A DNA stretch of 33,727 nucleotides from a virus. The stretch is from positions 1 to 33,727 of IMG/VR virus record IMGVR_UViG_3300043409_000821. The stretch is one strand, 5' to 3'. Positions 1 to 7,707 of this stretch are shown piece by piece (the stretch's first letter is position 1; every line of letters begins with the position of its first letter). A program made the translations under genes and the position numbers. A model generated the notes under the pieces. That model had not been told where the DNA came from. It saw only the letters and a program-made list of their open reading frames with translations, and ran no database searches.

Positions 1-205
1 TCAACTGGAGAAAGCCCGACTTGAAGGAGAACTAGAACTCTCCTCCGTCGTCCGCCAATGCGGCAATGGTTGGCAAGGCTCCGCATGGCTGCTGGAGAGA
101 ACCCGAGGTTACGTAGCTCGCGCTCAACTCGAACACACTGGCAAGGGCGGGAAGGAGTTAAGCGTTAGCGGTGCCCTACTCGGCGCATTCGGAGGGGGGA
201 AGTAA
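1..205 (+). CDS. Terminase small subunit, C-terminal end (partial)
   Basis: An open frame enters from the left edge (first whole codon at base 2) and stops with TAA at 203-205, followed directly by a second in-frame stop, TAG. The visible 67 residues contain a helical stretch with the pattern W-x-G-S-A-W-L-L-E-R-T, followed by R-G-Y-V-A. This resembles the W...AAWLLERR.P..Y signature common in phage small terminase subunits and related packaging regulators. In that family the protein binds DNA and directs the large subunit to the packaging start. Its place just upstream of the large subunit gene supports the call. The tail is glycine- and lysine-rich. The DNA-binding N-terminus is outside the window, so this rests on a short motif plus position. 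Confidence 0.6.
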   Translation, partial: QLEKARLEGELELSSVVRQCGNGWQGSAWLLERTRGYVARAQLEHTGKGGKELSVSGALLGAFGGGK

Positions 206-212
206 TAGGATA

Positions 213-259
213 GGTATAGCAATAGCGGTACTACAATAGCGGCTATGGTAATACAATAG
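213..259 (+). repeat. Three imperfect 13-base direct repeats (GGTAnnnCAATAG)
   Basis: Copies start at 213 (GGTATAGCAATAG), 227 (GGTACTACAATAG) and 247 (GGTAATACAATAG). Four bases on the left and six on the right are invariant and the middle three vary. They lie in the gap between the small and large terminase genes. Such iterated sites next to terminase genes can be packaging or regulator binding sites, but that role is inference. Confidence 0.6.
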
Positions 260-265
260 ACCACA

Positions 266-323
266 GGGGGGGGGCCACCCCAAGAGGGGGGTGGGTGTTA
301 CCTGTATACCCCCTCCCCCTCCC
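266..323 (+). other. G-run / C-run tract with a short hairpin between terminase genes
   Basis: A run of nine G (266-274) is followed by CCACCCC (275-281), which pairs with GGGGTGG (288-294) around a six-base loop. A C-rich tract, CCCCCTCCCCCTCCC, follows at 309-323. The C tract could also pair with the upstream G runs, and its complement could form a G-quadruplex. The large terminase start at 336 follows just after. Function is unknown; it may control terminase translation or belong to the packaging site. Confidence 0.45.
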
Positions 324-335
324 ACAACCAATTTT

Positions 336-1871
336 ATGGCAGTCAAGCAAATTAAGCGTAAGAAATCCCCTTCACTCGGTATGGGGTCCCATATCCCTGC
401 TTGGAAGCAGCGAAAGCTCCTCGAAGAGGCGCAGCATCTGAAGAACTTTCCGAAGATGATGCTTGGCCTACGCGATACCTACGCTTGGCAGGAGGCGGTG
501 TTGGGAGCGTTGAACGAGAAGCACTCGAAGGTGGCGCTCAAAGCGGCTAACGGCTCGGGCAAAACGAGCATGGTGGCGGCGAGTGCTGTGATCTGGCACA
601 TGCTTCGCTGGCCTGGGAGCTTGGTGGTGTGTACCGCTGGTGTGTACCGGCAGGTGGCCGACGCTCTGTGGCCGCATCTGAGGAAGATGATCAATGGGTT
701 GGGTGGCGAGGAGAATGGGTTCTCGATCAAGGACGGTGAGATTCGCTACCTCTATCCTAAGAAAGTGGATGGGCAGGAGTTGGTCAGCCGGTGCATCGGG
801 TTCAGCGCCAGCAACCCGGAGAAGGCGGAGGGTTGGCACGTGCAGGGTCCGAGCAATGACTTGATGTATATCGTCGATGAGGCGAAGGCGGTTCCGGACG
901 GGATATTCCAGTCGATGGAGCGGTGCCAGCCGACGCGGACGCTGCTGATGAGCAGCCCGGGGGGAAGCTCCGGGTACTTCTACGATGTCTTTAGGCGGAA
1001 CGATGGCAAGTGGCAGACTTTCACGGTGACCGCTTTCGATTGTCCGCATATCCGGAAGGAGTGGATTGATGATCAGTTCGCCCGCTGGGGCGAGGGGCAT
1101 CCGCTGGTGCGCTCGATGATCTACGCGGAGTTTATGGAGGATGATGGGAGTTTGACGGCTGTGAGGACCGCCGACTGGCAGAAGGTGGTTAGTGGCCCAC
1201 CCAAGGAGGATACCGACGGGCACCGATTGACTGCGGGCTGCGACTTCAGCGCCGGTGGGGACGAGAGTGTGATGGTGGTGCGCCATGGTAATACGGTGAA
1301 GGCGCTGATCCGCTGGCGGGATAAGGACACGATGGCCAGCGTGGGTCGATTCGTGAGTGAGTTCAGGAAGTGGAAGCTTAAGGCTGATGATATTTATGCG
1401 GATGTGGGTGGTATGGGGGTGGTGATGTGTGACGCGCTCCGGGCTGAGGGCTGGGATGTGAGGCGGGTGAATTTCGGGGAGCGGGCCATTCGGGATGATC
1501 AGTTCGTGAATAGGGCGGCTGAGATGTGGATCGAGTTCGGGCGGATGGTGGAGGAGGGGAAGGTGAATCTTGGACCGGTAGGGACCGACGAGGTATTGCT
1601 CCAGCAGTTCGTGAGCCGGAAGGTGCGGACCAATGGGAAGGGGAAGCTGACGCTGGAGGGGAAGGATGAGCTGCGGGCGAGGGGGGTGAACAGTCCGGAT
1701 AGGGCGGATGCGATGGTATTGGCCTTCTGCGGAGCGGGCGGGAAGCGGATGGACGATTACATGAAGGCGCTGGGCGAGGATGGGCGGAGCCTGCTGGAGC
1801 GTATGGAGGATGAGCTGGGTCCTATTGATCCCGAGGGGGTTACGCTTGCTGGTTGCGAGGTGGGGGGATAA
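336..1871 (+). CDS. Terminase large subunit (packaging ATPase and nuclease)
   Basis: This is the motor that pumps DNA into the prohead and cuts it to length. Counted from the ATG at 336 the protein has 511 residues. The ATPase half shows a Walker A motif, AANGSGKT, at about 70-77 and a Walker B, MYIVDEA, at about 177-183. The nuclease half has the RNase-H-type acidic set: D303 in GCDFSAGGDES, D356 in YADVGGMG and D458 in SPDRADAM. An in-frame GTG at 291 would add 15 residues (a proline run) encoded by the C-rich tract. I prefer the ATG because the added part looks non-coding and the bases before 336 match the CA-rich leader seen at other starts. Codon use is rich in G-ending codons (CGG, GGG), as in the portal gene but unlike most later genes. 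Confidence 0.95.
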   Translation: MAVKQIKRKKSPSLGMGSHIPAWKQRKLLEEAQHLKNFPKMMLGLRDTYAWQEAVLGALNEKHSKVALKAANGSGKTSMVAASAVIWHMLRWPGSLVVCTAGVYRQVADALWPHLRKMINGLGGEENGFSIKDGEIRYLYPKKVDGQELVSRCIGFSASNPEKAEGWHVQGPSNDLMYIVDEAKAVPDGIFQSMERCQPTRTLLMSSPGGSSGYFYDVFRRNDGKWQTFTVTAFDCPHIRKEWIDDQFARWGEGHPLVRSMIYAEFMEDDGSLTAVRTADWQKVVSGPPKEDTDGHRLTAGCDFSAGGDESVMVVRHGNTVKALIRWRDKDTMASVGRFVSEFRKWKLKADDIYADVGGMGVVMCDALRAEGWDVRRVNFGERAIRDDQFVNRAAEMWIEFGRMVEEGKVNLGPVGTDEVLLQQFVSRKVRTNGKGKLTLEGKDELRARGVNSPDRADAMVLAFCGAGGKRMDDYMKALGEDGRSLLERMEDELGPIDPEGVTLAGCEVGG

Positions 1872-1889
1872 TAGGAAGGGAGGACATTT

Positions 1890-3773
1890 ATGATGACCGA
1901 TAAACAGAGGAGTTCGTTACAGGGGCAGATTGTCGAGGCAGTTGGCCAACGTAGTCCTTGGGAACTGCGGCAGACTCGGTGGTATGAGCTGCGCCATCAC
2001 GGGTTGCGCCGGACCAATAAGCCTTGGCCTAAGGCGGCGGATCTTCACTGGCCGCTCATTGATACGGCGATCGAGAAGCTCAAGCCACTATTTCTCCAGC
2101 AGGCGCTGGGGATGGATGTAGTGGCCAGCTTTGTTCCGATGCGCCAGCAGTTGAATGCGTATACGAAGGTGGCGGAGGACTGGTTCAATTATAAGATCCG
2201 GGACAAGACCAATTTCACGGATGAGGTCCTGAGCTGGGTGGATTACACGCTGATGAGCGGGCGTGGGGTGATGAAGTGCTTCTGGAATCCGGGCGATAAG
2301 CGGGTGGGGTTTGAGGCGGTGGACCCGATGTATTTCGTGGTGCCGGCCTACACGGTGGATTTGCAGGATGCGGACTGGGCGGTGCATGTGATGCCGATGA
2401 GTGTCCCGGCGTACAAGCGGATGGCTGGCCAGTTCGGTTGGAAGAATGATTCCAAGACGATCGAGAAGATCCGGGGGAATCCGCAGGAGGATGACAATAT
2501 CCCGGGGGCTGCGACTGAAGATGACGCGAAGCAATTGCGTGAGGGTATAACCTATACCAACAACACGGACGGCGTGATTGTCTGGGAGGTTTATCGCAAG
2601 CGGGATGACGGGGTGTGGGAGGTGTATCTGTACAGCCCGGCAGCGGTGGATATGGATCTGCGGGATCCCATGGAGCTGCCGTATGACCATGGCCAGCTTC
2701 CCTTCGTGGACTTCCCGTACGAGATCAAGGACAAGGGCTGGTTCAGCCCGCGTGGCGTGTGCGAGATCCTGGCTCCGTTCGAGCTGTCCATGACCTCGAT
2801 GTGGAACCACAAGCACGATGCGATGACGCTCTATAACCGCCCGCTCTTTCGGGCGGAGCGGGAGCTGCCGAACTCCATCAACCTGCGGTTCCAGCCGGGG
2901 CAGATCCTTCCCTACGGTGTTGCGCCGGTGCAGATGCCGCAGCCTCCGGTGAGCTTCGATCAGGAGCTGAACCAGACCCGAGCTGTGGCGGAGAACCGGA
3001 TCGGTAGTCCGGACTACGCGATGGGCAGCGTGATGAGCGGTGGCAGTGATCGTCGTACGGCCACCGAGATCCAGAGCATCAATGCTCAGGCCATGCAGAG
3101 TGGGGATCTCCGGGCGCGGCTCTTCCGTATGGCGCTTGGAAAGCTGTATCGGCAGGCGTGGGGACTCTATGTTCAGTATGATTCCAAGAGTCTTCGCTAT
3201 CGATTCGCTGAGGATTCGCTGGAGGCGGACCCGGTGGCGCTCCACGATCAGTACGAGCTGGAGCCGAAGGGCGGTATGGACATGGTCAGCCGACAGATGA
3301 TGGTTCAGCAGGCCATCAATCGTAAGCAGTTGTTCATGAACTCGCCCTGGATCGATCAGGTGGAGCTGGACAAGAGCATCATGGAGCTGGATGACCCGAG
3401 TCTTATCAAGCGATTGCTGCGGGATCCGGGCCAGAAGGCGGCGGATGAGCTGGAGGATGAGACCAAGACTATCCCGACTCTGCTCGTTGGTATTCCGGTG
3501 CCGGCTAAACCGGGTCAGAACTTCGCTGGCCGCATCGGGGTGCTGATGCAGTACCTGAATGGAGCGATCCAGCAGGGGCAGCAGTTCAGTCCGGCGAGCA
3601 AGAACGCGTTTATGATGCGGATCGATAGCCTGCTCCAGGGATACGAGCAGGTGGCGACCAACGAGGCGCGGAAACTGCGGAAGGAAATCCAGAAATTCTT
3701 GGAGAGCAGCGGATTGCTGGCTCCTATGCAGCCACCCGCTCCGGCTCCTGTCGCTGAGCAGCCCATGATGTGA
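1890..3773 (+). CDS. Portal protein (head-tail connector)
   Basis: A 627-residue protein directly after the large terminase and before scaffold and capsid, the usual place for a portal. The portal is a ring at one head vertex through which DNA is pumped and ejected. The sequence looks like portals of podovirus-like phages: an N-terminal W-P-K-A-A-D-L-H-W-P segment, a helical core with R-T-A-T-E-I-Q (about 391-397) and a proline-rich end. It has a clear ribosome binding site, GGGAGGA at 1878-1884. Two ATG codons in a row (1890 and 1893) both fit, and the second has slightly better spacing. The stop shares a base with the next start (TGATG). It shares the G-rich codon use of the terminase gene. 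Confidence 0.9.
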   Translation: MMTDKQRSSLQGQIVEAVGQRSPWELRQTRWYELRHHGLRRTNKPWPKAADLHWPLIDTAIEKLKPLFLQQALGMDVVASFVPMRQQLNAYTKVAEDWFNYKIRDKTNFTDEVLSWVDYTLMSGRGVMKCFWNPGDKRVGFEAVDPMYFVVPAYTVDLQDADWAVHVMPMSVPAYKRMAGQFGWKNDSKTIEKIRGNPQEDDNIPGAATEDDAKQLREGITYTNNTDGVIVWEVYRKRDDGVWEVYLYSPAAVDMDLRDPMELPYDHGQLPFVDFPYEIKDKGWFSPRGVCEILAPFELSMTSMWNHKHDAMTLYNRPLFRAERELPNSINLRFQPGQILPYGVAPVQMPQPPVSFDQELNQTRAVAENRIGSPDYAMGSVMSGGSDRRTATEIQSINAQAMQSGDLRARLFRMALGKLYRQAWGLYVQYDSKSLRYRFAEDSLEADPVALHDQYELEPKGGMDMVSRQMMVQQAINRKQLFMNSPWIDQVELDKSIMELDDPSLIKRLLRDPGQKAADELEDETKTIPTLLVGIPVPAKPGQNFAGRIGVLMQYLNGAIQQGQQFSPASKNAFMMRIDSLLQGYEQVATNEARKLRKEIQKFLESSGLLAPMQPPAPAPVAEQPMM

Positions 3774-4099
3774 TGATTACTTGCAAAGATTGCCGGTTCT
3801 TCTCGGTCGATAACACCTGCCGTAGGTTTCCACCTGCTGGCAGACCCAGTTGTTGGCCAACTCTCAACGCCAATGACTGGTGCGGAGAGTTTGAAGCTAA
3901 GAAATCTATGATTGCACTCAACGAAGGCTTCGCGGTCCAATGCAATGTGTCGCCAACGACGCCTAAGGAACCTGAAACGAACGGTATGCAGGCGCTTGAA
4001 GAGGGCGTTGCACCGAAAATCAGGGTTCAGAAGACTAAGAAACCGGAAAGCTTGAAGGATATTCAGGCTTCGCCCCTATTCTCTGGTGAACAAGGCTGA
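3773..4099 (+). CDS. Small cysteine-rich (zinc-binding-like) protein
   Basis: A 108-residue protein whose ATG at 3773 overlaps the portal stop by one base. The first 41 residues carry C4-x2-C7, C16 (TCRRFPP), C27 and C37 (DWCGEFE), a spacing typical of a small zinc-binding or treble-clef-like fold seen in short phage and bacterial proteins. The rest is hydrophilic and probably disordered, ending in a lysine- and glutamate-rich part. A role in head assembly is suggested only by its place between portal and scaffold. A GTG at 3770 is an alternative start but gives only one more residue. Confidence 0.75.
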   Translation: MITCKDCRFFSVDNTCRRFPPAGRPSCWPTLNANDWCGEFEAKKSMIALNEGFAVQCNVSPTTPKEPETNGMQALEEGVAPKIRVQKTKKPESLKDIQASPLFSGEQG

Positions 4100-4100
4100 T

Positions 4101-4346
4101 ATGGCAGAATATCAAGGCAAGAAGGTCACTCTGAACAAGCCGTTCTACACTCCGGGCGAGCGCAAAAAGAGTGCTGTGTATGTCCGGAGCCCGAAGGGTA
4201 CTGTGATCAAGGTCCGCTTCGGTGATCCGAACATGGAGATCAAGAAAGATGACCCGGAGCGGAGGAAGAACTTCCGAGCGAGGCATAATTGCGATACGGC
4301 CAAAGATCCTACCAAGCCAAGAACGTGGTCCTGCAAGGCTTGGTGA
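4101..4346 (+). CDS. Conserved small phage protein with RFGDPNMEI / RARHNCD motif
   Basis: An 81-residue basic protein. It contains the block V-R-F-G-D-P-N-M-E-I-K-K-D-D-P-E-R-R, then F-R-A-R-H-N-C-D and a final W-S-C-K-A-W. I recognise this combination as a domain widespread in tailed-phage genomes, either as a small protein between portal and scaffold or fused to larger proteins; its biochemical role is not known to me. The two cysteines, one histidine and acidic residues could bind a metal. The ATG follows the preceding stop by one base (TGATATG). A GTG at 4086 in the same frame would overlap the previous gene and is less likely. Confidence 0.8.
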   Translation: MAEYQGKKVTLNKPFYTPGERKKSAVYVRSPKGTVIKVRFGDPNMEIKKDDPERRKNFRARHNCDTAKDPTKPRTWSCKAW

Positions 4347-4358
4347 CCCATTTCCAAC

Positions 4359-4520
4359 ATGAAGAAGAAATCCAAGTTCAGTAAGCTCGCAACGCAGCTC
4401 AAGAAAGAGGGTGCTGATGATCCCAAGGCACTTGCTGCCTACATCGGTCGCAAAAACCTCGGGGCCGCAGAGTTCATGCGCCGTCAGGCTGCGGGTCGGA
4501 AGAAAGCCTCTAGCAAGTAA
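4359..4520 (+). CDS. Very small basic phage protein (53 residues)
   Basis: ATG at 4359, TAA at 4518-4520, next gene starting at the very next base. The product is lysine-rich with the pattern A-L-A-A-Y-I-G-R-K-N-L-G-A-A-E-F followed by A-A-G-R-K-K. Short proteins of this type (an ALAA.IGRKK.G core with a basic tail) recur in phage structural regions near the portal. The conserved motif and tight packing with both neighbours argue for a real gene despite its size. Its basic charge would suit nucleic-acid or head-interior binding, which is inference. No catalytic motif is seen. Confidence 0.75.
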   Translation: MKKKSKFSKLATQLKKEGADDPKALAAYIGRKNLGAAEFMRRQAAGRKKASSK

Positions 4521-4847
4521 ATGATCTCCATCATCGCACGAGTCCGCGCTGCATGGACCTTTGGCCGACATCAGTGCTGGGTTGATCCGCTTCCATGGAG
4601 GAAGGAGGATGCGATCGCACTCAATTCATTTTTCAAGAGCGAGGTTGGCAAACGCTTCAAGGATGCGTTGCTAAATACCGTTCTTATGCAGAACGCTTCT
4701 GCAATAACTGACAGAAACCATTTGCAATACTCCTCTGGTTTTGCAATGGGTCAGGCAAGTCTTGTGAAGGTCATCGAGATGATGGCCGACCAGGAATCAA
4801 TTACGGGGCAGGAAGTAGATGATCCGGATTCTGCCACGAATACATAG
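4521..4847 (+). CDS. Conserved hypothetical protein in head gene cluster
   Basis: 108 residues starting at the ATG directly after the previous stop. It is predicted to be mostly helical: a hydrophobic N-terminus, then L-N-S-F-F-K-S-E-V-G-K-R-F, and a Q-N-A-S-A-I-T segment leading to S-S-G-F-A-M-G-Q-A. Proteins with this layout (FF....G, then QNA, then G.A.G) are common just upstream of scaffold genes in podovirus-like phages. No function is known to me. The acidic C-terminus is likely disordered. No signal peptide or convincing membrane helix is seen. Confidence 0.7.
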   Translation: MISIIARVRAAWTFGRHQCWVDPLPWRKEDAIALNSFFKSEVGKRFKDALLNTVLMQNASAITDRNHLQYSSGFAMGQASLVKVIEMMADQESITGQEVDDPDSATNT

Positions 4848-4903
4848 GATCAAAGTTGCGGTTGTTGGTCTGTGCGGATCAACAAACGAGTAAAAGCACA
4901 AAT

Positions 4904-5857
4904 ATGGCAGATGATACAATGAGCGCCGATGCAATGCTTGCGTTGGCCAGCGATTACGATGCTGGTGTCGATATTGACAGCCAGAAAACGGAGACGCCCA
5001 TAACCAAAGAGGCTTCTTCATCTGAGCAGGAATCCACAGATGTGGATTCATCCAGCAAAGAAATTGATGGTGGCGAGCAGGACGCCGGCGCGACCAAGTC
5101 AGAGACTCAATCGAAGAAGGTTGAGAGTGAGAAGCCGAAGTCTGATAAGGAGAAGAGCAGCAGTAAGTTCGCCCAAGAACAGGGTCGCAAGACCAAGACT
5201 TGGGAGCAGATCAATGCCGAGAAGGAGGCTATCAAGGCCGAGAAGGAGACATTGAGGCGTGAGCGTGAGGAATGGACGAAGCAGCGGGAGCAATCCAAAA
5301 CTGCTGAAACCAATTCTCAACGTGATGAGAAGGGTTATACGGCTGATGACTACGAGGCTGCGGCCAAAGAGTTTGAGGCTGATGGCGATTCTCAGTTGGC
5401 CAAAGCAGCGCGAGCTAAGGCTGATAACGTCCGTAAATCTGCGTTTGAACGCCAGCGGAAGGTTCAACAGGAGCAGTTCTCGAAGTCATGGGCTGATTCG
5501 TATAACCGGTTGTCCGAGAAGGAGACATGGTTGAAGGATCAGAGCAGCCCCGAGTACAAGCGAACTGTTGAATTGCTCCAAAGGATTCCAATACTGACTA
5601 CGCTCCCTAATGGACTGACTCATGCAGTGGAGTTAATGAAGCTGCAAGATATAGCAGGCAAATCACAATCAATCGAAGCTGAGAATAAGTCTCTGAAAGA
5701 ACAGTTAAATAAGCTCCAGCAGAAGACCGCTATTGGTAAAAGCGTTCCGGCAGGACAACTCAAGACCGAGGAGAAAGATTTCTCGCGGTTATCCCAGAAG
5801 GAGCAGAGGGATTCGCTCTTGCGAGCGTCGAGGGAGTTCGACCGGGAATCTAACTAA
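4904..5857 (+). CDS. Scaffold protein (capsid assembly)
   Basis: A 317-residue, highly charged protein located between the portal-side small genes and the major capsid gene, the classic scaffold position. Scaffolds guide capsid subunits into a prohead and leave before DNA fills it. The first 90 residues are acidic and serine-rich. Residues about 95-200 are a long run of E, K, R, A and Q with heptad-like pattern, consistent with coiled coil. The end is basic and helical. A TTG at 4856 in frame is open, but the ATG at 4904 has the CA-rich leader seen elsewhere (AGCACAAAT) and starts a sensible protein. No protease motif is visible, so prohead maturation cleavage is not evident. The call rests on position and composition. 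Confidence 0.75.
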   Translation: MADDTMSADAMLALASDYDAGVDIDSQKTETPITKEASSSEQESTDVDSSSKEIDGGEQDAGATKSETQSKKVESEKPKSDKEKSSSKFAQEQGRKTKTWEQINAEKEAIKAEKETLRREREEWTKQREQSKTAETNSQRDEKGYTADDYEAAAKEFEADGDSQLAKAARAKADNVRKSAFERQRKVQQEQFSKSWADSYNRLSEKETWLKDQSSPEYKRTVELLQRIPILTTLPNGLTHAVELMKLQDIAGKSQSIEAENKSLKEQLNKLQQKTAIGKSVPAGQLKTEEKDFSRLSQKEQRDSLLRASREFDRESN

Positions 5858-5878
5858 TAGCACAACCACAACTAAAAT

Positions 5879-7051
5879 ATGGCCGGCATTACTACCTCAA
5901 CCACACTTACTAACCAGTTCCAGAACTTCTTCAGCAAGGAACTGCTCTCGATTGTCACTCAGGAGACGATTCTTGATCAGTTCGGAATGAAGGCTCCGAT
6001 CCCCAAGAACAACGGCAATCGTGCGATTAGCATGTTCCGTTTTGGCGCTCCGAGCATTGCTGATGTTAAGACTTTGGCTCTTACTCCCAGCTATACGAAC
6101 GAAGGCACGGCTATCAGCCCAGCCGCCTATCGCTCTCTTTCACTGCTGAAACTCGACAAAGGGCTTTCGCAGTACGGTCAGGTGATCGGTTTGACCGACA
6201 TCCTCCGCGCCACCGACCTGTTCAACTCGCTCCAGCAGGCCACCAAGACCTCCGGTCTGGATATGGCGCTCTGGGTCGATACGGTGATCCGCAATACGTT
6301 GATCGGATCGAACCTTACTTTGAGCGGTTCCAACATGGGTACCGGTCCTGAAGGTGGCACCATTGGTGCCCCCACGTTCGACAATTCCGATGCTTGTAAT
6401 ACTGCTGCTGGTACTGGTGGTATCAACGTGTACGGAAATCCTTCTCTGTGCACTCAGACCTTTAGTGGCTTGAACACCGAGACAACGAACTCCACGATGA
6501 CCGCTTCGTCTGTCCTCGACTCCATGACCCGTCTGAAGCGCAACCGCGCTCCGATGATCAATGGTGGATACGTCCTGGCGACCGATCCTCGTGTGGCCCG
6601 CGACTTGATGCGCGATGCCGACTGGTTGAACGCCTCGAACTACGGCAACAAGGGCGCTCCGTTCTATAAGGGCGAGGTTGGTTCGATCTACGGTTGCCGC
6701 GTTGTGACTCAGACTAACTCGTTCGTTAGCCAAGGATCTGCTACTCAGGGTGATCAGTTCGTGTTTTCCACGGCTGGTGGTGGTGGAACTGCTATTACCA
6801 AGGACATCATCGCTTCGTTCTTCCTTGGTAACGAGTCGTTTGGTATCCCTGCCTTGACCGGTGATGATCCGTTGTCCCCGAAGATCGTGATCACTGATAC
6901 CCCCGACAAGAGCGATCCGTTGAACCAGCTCGTCACCGTTGGTGTGAAGCTGTTCTTCGCTACACTGCGCTTGGCCGCTGGTAACAGCAGCACCACCGGT
7001 AATCCTACCTGGTATTTGGTGCATCGCACGAAGACCAACAGCTTGCTGTAA
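5879..7051 (+). CDS. Major capsid protein (N4-gp56 family)
   Basis: A 390-residue protein that forms the icosahedral head lattice. The N-terminus has the pattern T-L-T-N-Q-F-Q-N-F-F-S-K-E-L-L, then a loop with G-N-R-A-I-S-M-F-R-F and a segment L-S-Q-Y-G-Q-V-I-G-L-T-D-I-L. This matches the N4-gp56-type capsid proteins (HK97 fold) of many podovirus-like phages. Length and position after the scaffold agree. The leader before the ATG (ACAACCACAACTAAAAT) has no Shine-Dalgarno sequence even though this should be one of the most translated genes. A strong terminator-like hairpin follows at 7098, which fits the head block ending here. Confidence 0.9.
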   Translation: MAGITTSTTLTNQFQNFFSKELLSIVTQETILDQFGMKAPIPKNNGNRAISMFRFGAPSIADVKTLALTPSYTNEGTAISPAAYRSLSLLKLDKGLSQYGQVIGLTDILRATDLFNSLQQATKTSGLDMALWVDTVIRNTLIGSNLTLSGSNMGTGPEGGTIGAPTFDNSDACNTAAGTGGINVYGNPSLCTQTFSGLNTETTNSTMTASSVLDSMTRLKRNRAPMINGGYVLATDPRVARDLMRDADWLNASNYGNKGAPFYKGEVGSIYGCRVVTQTNSFVSQGSATQGDQFVFSTAGGGGTAITKDIIASFFLGNESFGIPALTGDDPLSPKIVITDTPDKSDPLNQLVTVGVKLFFATLRLAAGNSSTTGNPTWYLVHRTKTNSLL

Positions 7052-7097
7052 TATGCGACCTAAGACGGCCACCATTATGGTGATTGCCGTCGGCCCT

Positions 7098-7131
7098 GGG
7101 GGGCATCATCGAAAAGGTGGTGCCCCCCTTT
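7098..7131 (+). terminator. Rho-independent terminator after the capsid gene
   Basis: Left arm 7098-7110 (GGGGGGCATCATC) pairs with right arm 7116-7128 (GGTGGTGCCCCCC) over 13 pairs, two of them G-U wobbles. The loop is GAAAA, and TTT then C-T-C follow. It is oriented to stop rightward transcription just after the major capsid gene, a place where podovirus-like phages often have one. Confidence 0.75.
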
Positions 7132-7175
7132 CTCATTCCGCTTGCGGATGCGAAGAGGCTGACAACAATGCACCC

Positions 7176-7451
7176 ATGATTGCTATTCCGGTCGAAGCCC
7201 TTTCCACCGACATGGAGGATGGCCAACAGGCTATGCCCGAGGTTGGTGATGAAGTGCTTTTAGACGATGTTCGCGGCGTTCTCAAGAAGCTGGAGAACGG
7301 CGAAGCCTACGTCGAGATCCGCAGCGTCAACGGCATGCCCGCTGAGTACGAGAAGACCGGCGAGGATGCCATGGAAGCCAGCAAGAAGCCCATGGACGAG
7401 AATGGTATGCGGAAGATGGTCGAAGAGTACGACAGCGAAATGGGTTCCTAA
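7176..7451 (+). CDS. Small acidic protein following the capsid gene
   Basis: 91 residues from the ATG at 7176, very acidic, with E-V-G-D-E-V-L-L-D-D-V-R-G and G-E-A-Y-V-E-I-R-S-V-N-G-M-P forming a probable small beta domain, then an acidic helix. Similar short acidic proteins follow the capsid gene in related phages; the role is unknown (head or head-tail joining is possible). The same frame is open back to an ATG at 7053 (a TAATATG junction with the capsid stop), giving 132 residues with G-G-H-H-R-K-G-G-A-P-L encoded by the terminator hairpin. I prefer 7176 because a terminator inside a coding region is unlikely and the leader before 7176 is CA-rich. The start is uncertain. Confidence 0.65.
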   Translation: MIAIPVEALSTDMEDGQQAMPEVGDEVLLDDVRGVLKKLENGEAYVEIRSVNGMPAEYEKTGEDAMEASKKPMDENGMRKMVEEYDSEMGS

Positions 7452-7452
7452 A

Positions 7453-7707
7453 ATGCCGATCTACACCTTCGAGAGCAATGGCAAGTCCATCGAGCATATC
7501 GCTCCGATGGGTACCGACTCTGTTGTCCTTGATGGGAAGCGGTGGACGAGGCAGCCGGTGGCCCGCTTTGGGGTCACCGGTTTTGCTTCTGAACCGGGAC
7601 TCAAGGACCATGTGAAACGCGGCTTTAGCCGGATGGAAGACCGGCAGGGAACGCGCTTCGAGAGCACTTTCAGCAAGAATCAAATTCGTAAGATCTGGGA
7701 TATATGA
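7453..7707 (+). CDS. Small conserved phage protein (84 residues)
   Basis: The ATG comes one base after the previous stop, and the stop overlaps the next start (ATGA). The protein begins M-P-I-Y-T-F-E-S-N-G, recalling the first strand of FmdB-type zinc-ribbon proteins, but it has no cysteines and so cannot be a normal member. The middle has G-K-R-W-T-R-Q-P-V; the second half has V-K-R-G-F-S-R-M-E and ends S-T-F-S-K-N-Q-I-R-K-I-W. Position between capsid and fibre suggests a virion or head-tail completion part. No function is known to me. Confidence 0.65.
   Translation: MPIYTFESNGKSIEHIAPMGTDSVVLDGKRWTRQPVARFGVTGFASEPGLKDHVKRGFSRMEDRQGTRFESTFSKNQIRKIWDI

Noticed and set aside
291-335. GTG start for the large terminase
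   Set aside because: It would translate a C-rich non-coding tract into a proline run; the ATG at 336 has the leader type used by other genes.
468-1286. Minus-strand open frame opposite the large terminase gene
   Set aside because: Same cause: G/C-biased codons on the + strand leave the complement open. No start context and no recognisable protein.
2088-3245. Long minus-strand open frame (385 codons) opposite the portal gene
   Set aside because: It is a mirror of a strongly biased coding strand. Its translation is rich in R, H, I and L with no domain, and the + strand frame is a clear portal gene.
4864-4883. Hairpin GTTGGTC / GATCAAC before the scaffold gene
   Set aside because: Only seven pairs with one G-U and no T-run; probably chance.
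7053-7175. N-terminal extension of the post-capsid gene
   Set aside because: It contains a strong terminator hairpin. Kept as an alternative start, not as the call.
7453-7707. FmdB-type zinc-ribbon regulator
   Set aside because: The start M-P-I-Y-T-F-E is similar, but all zinc-binding cysteines are missing.
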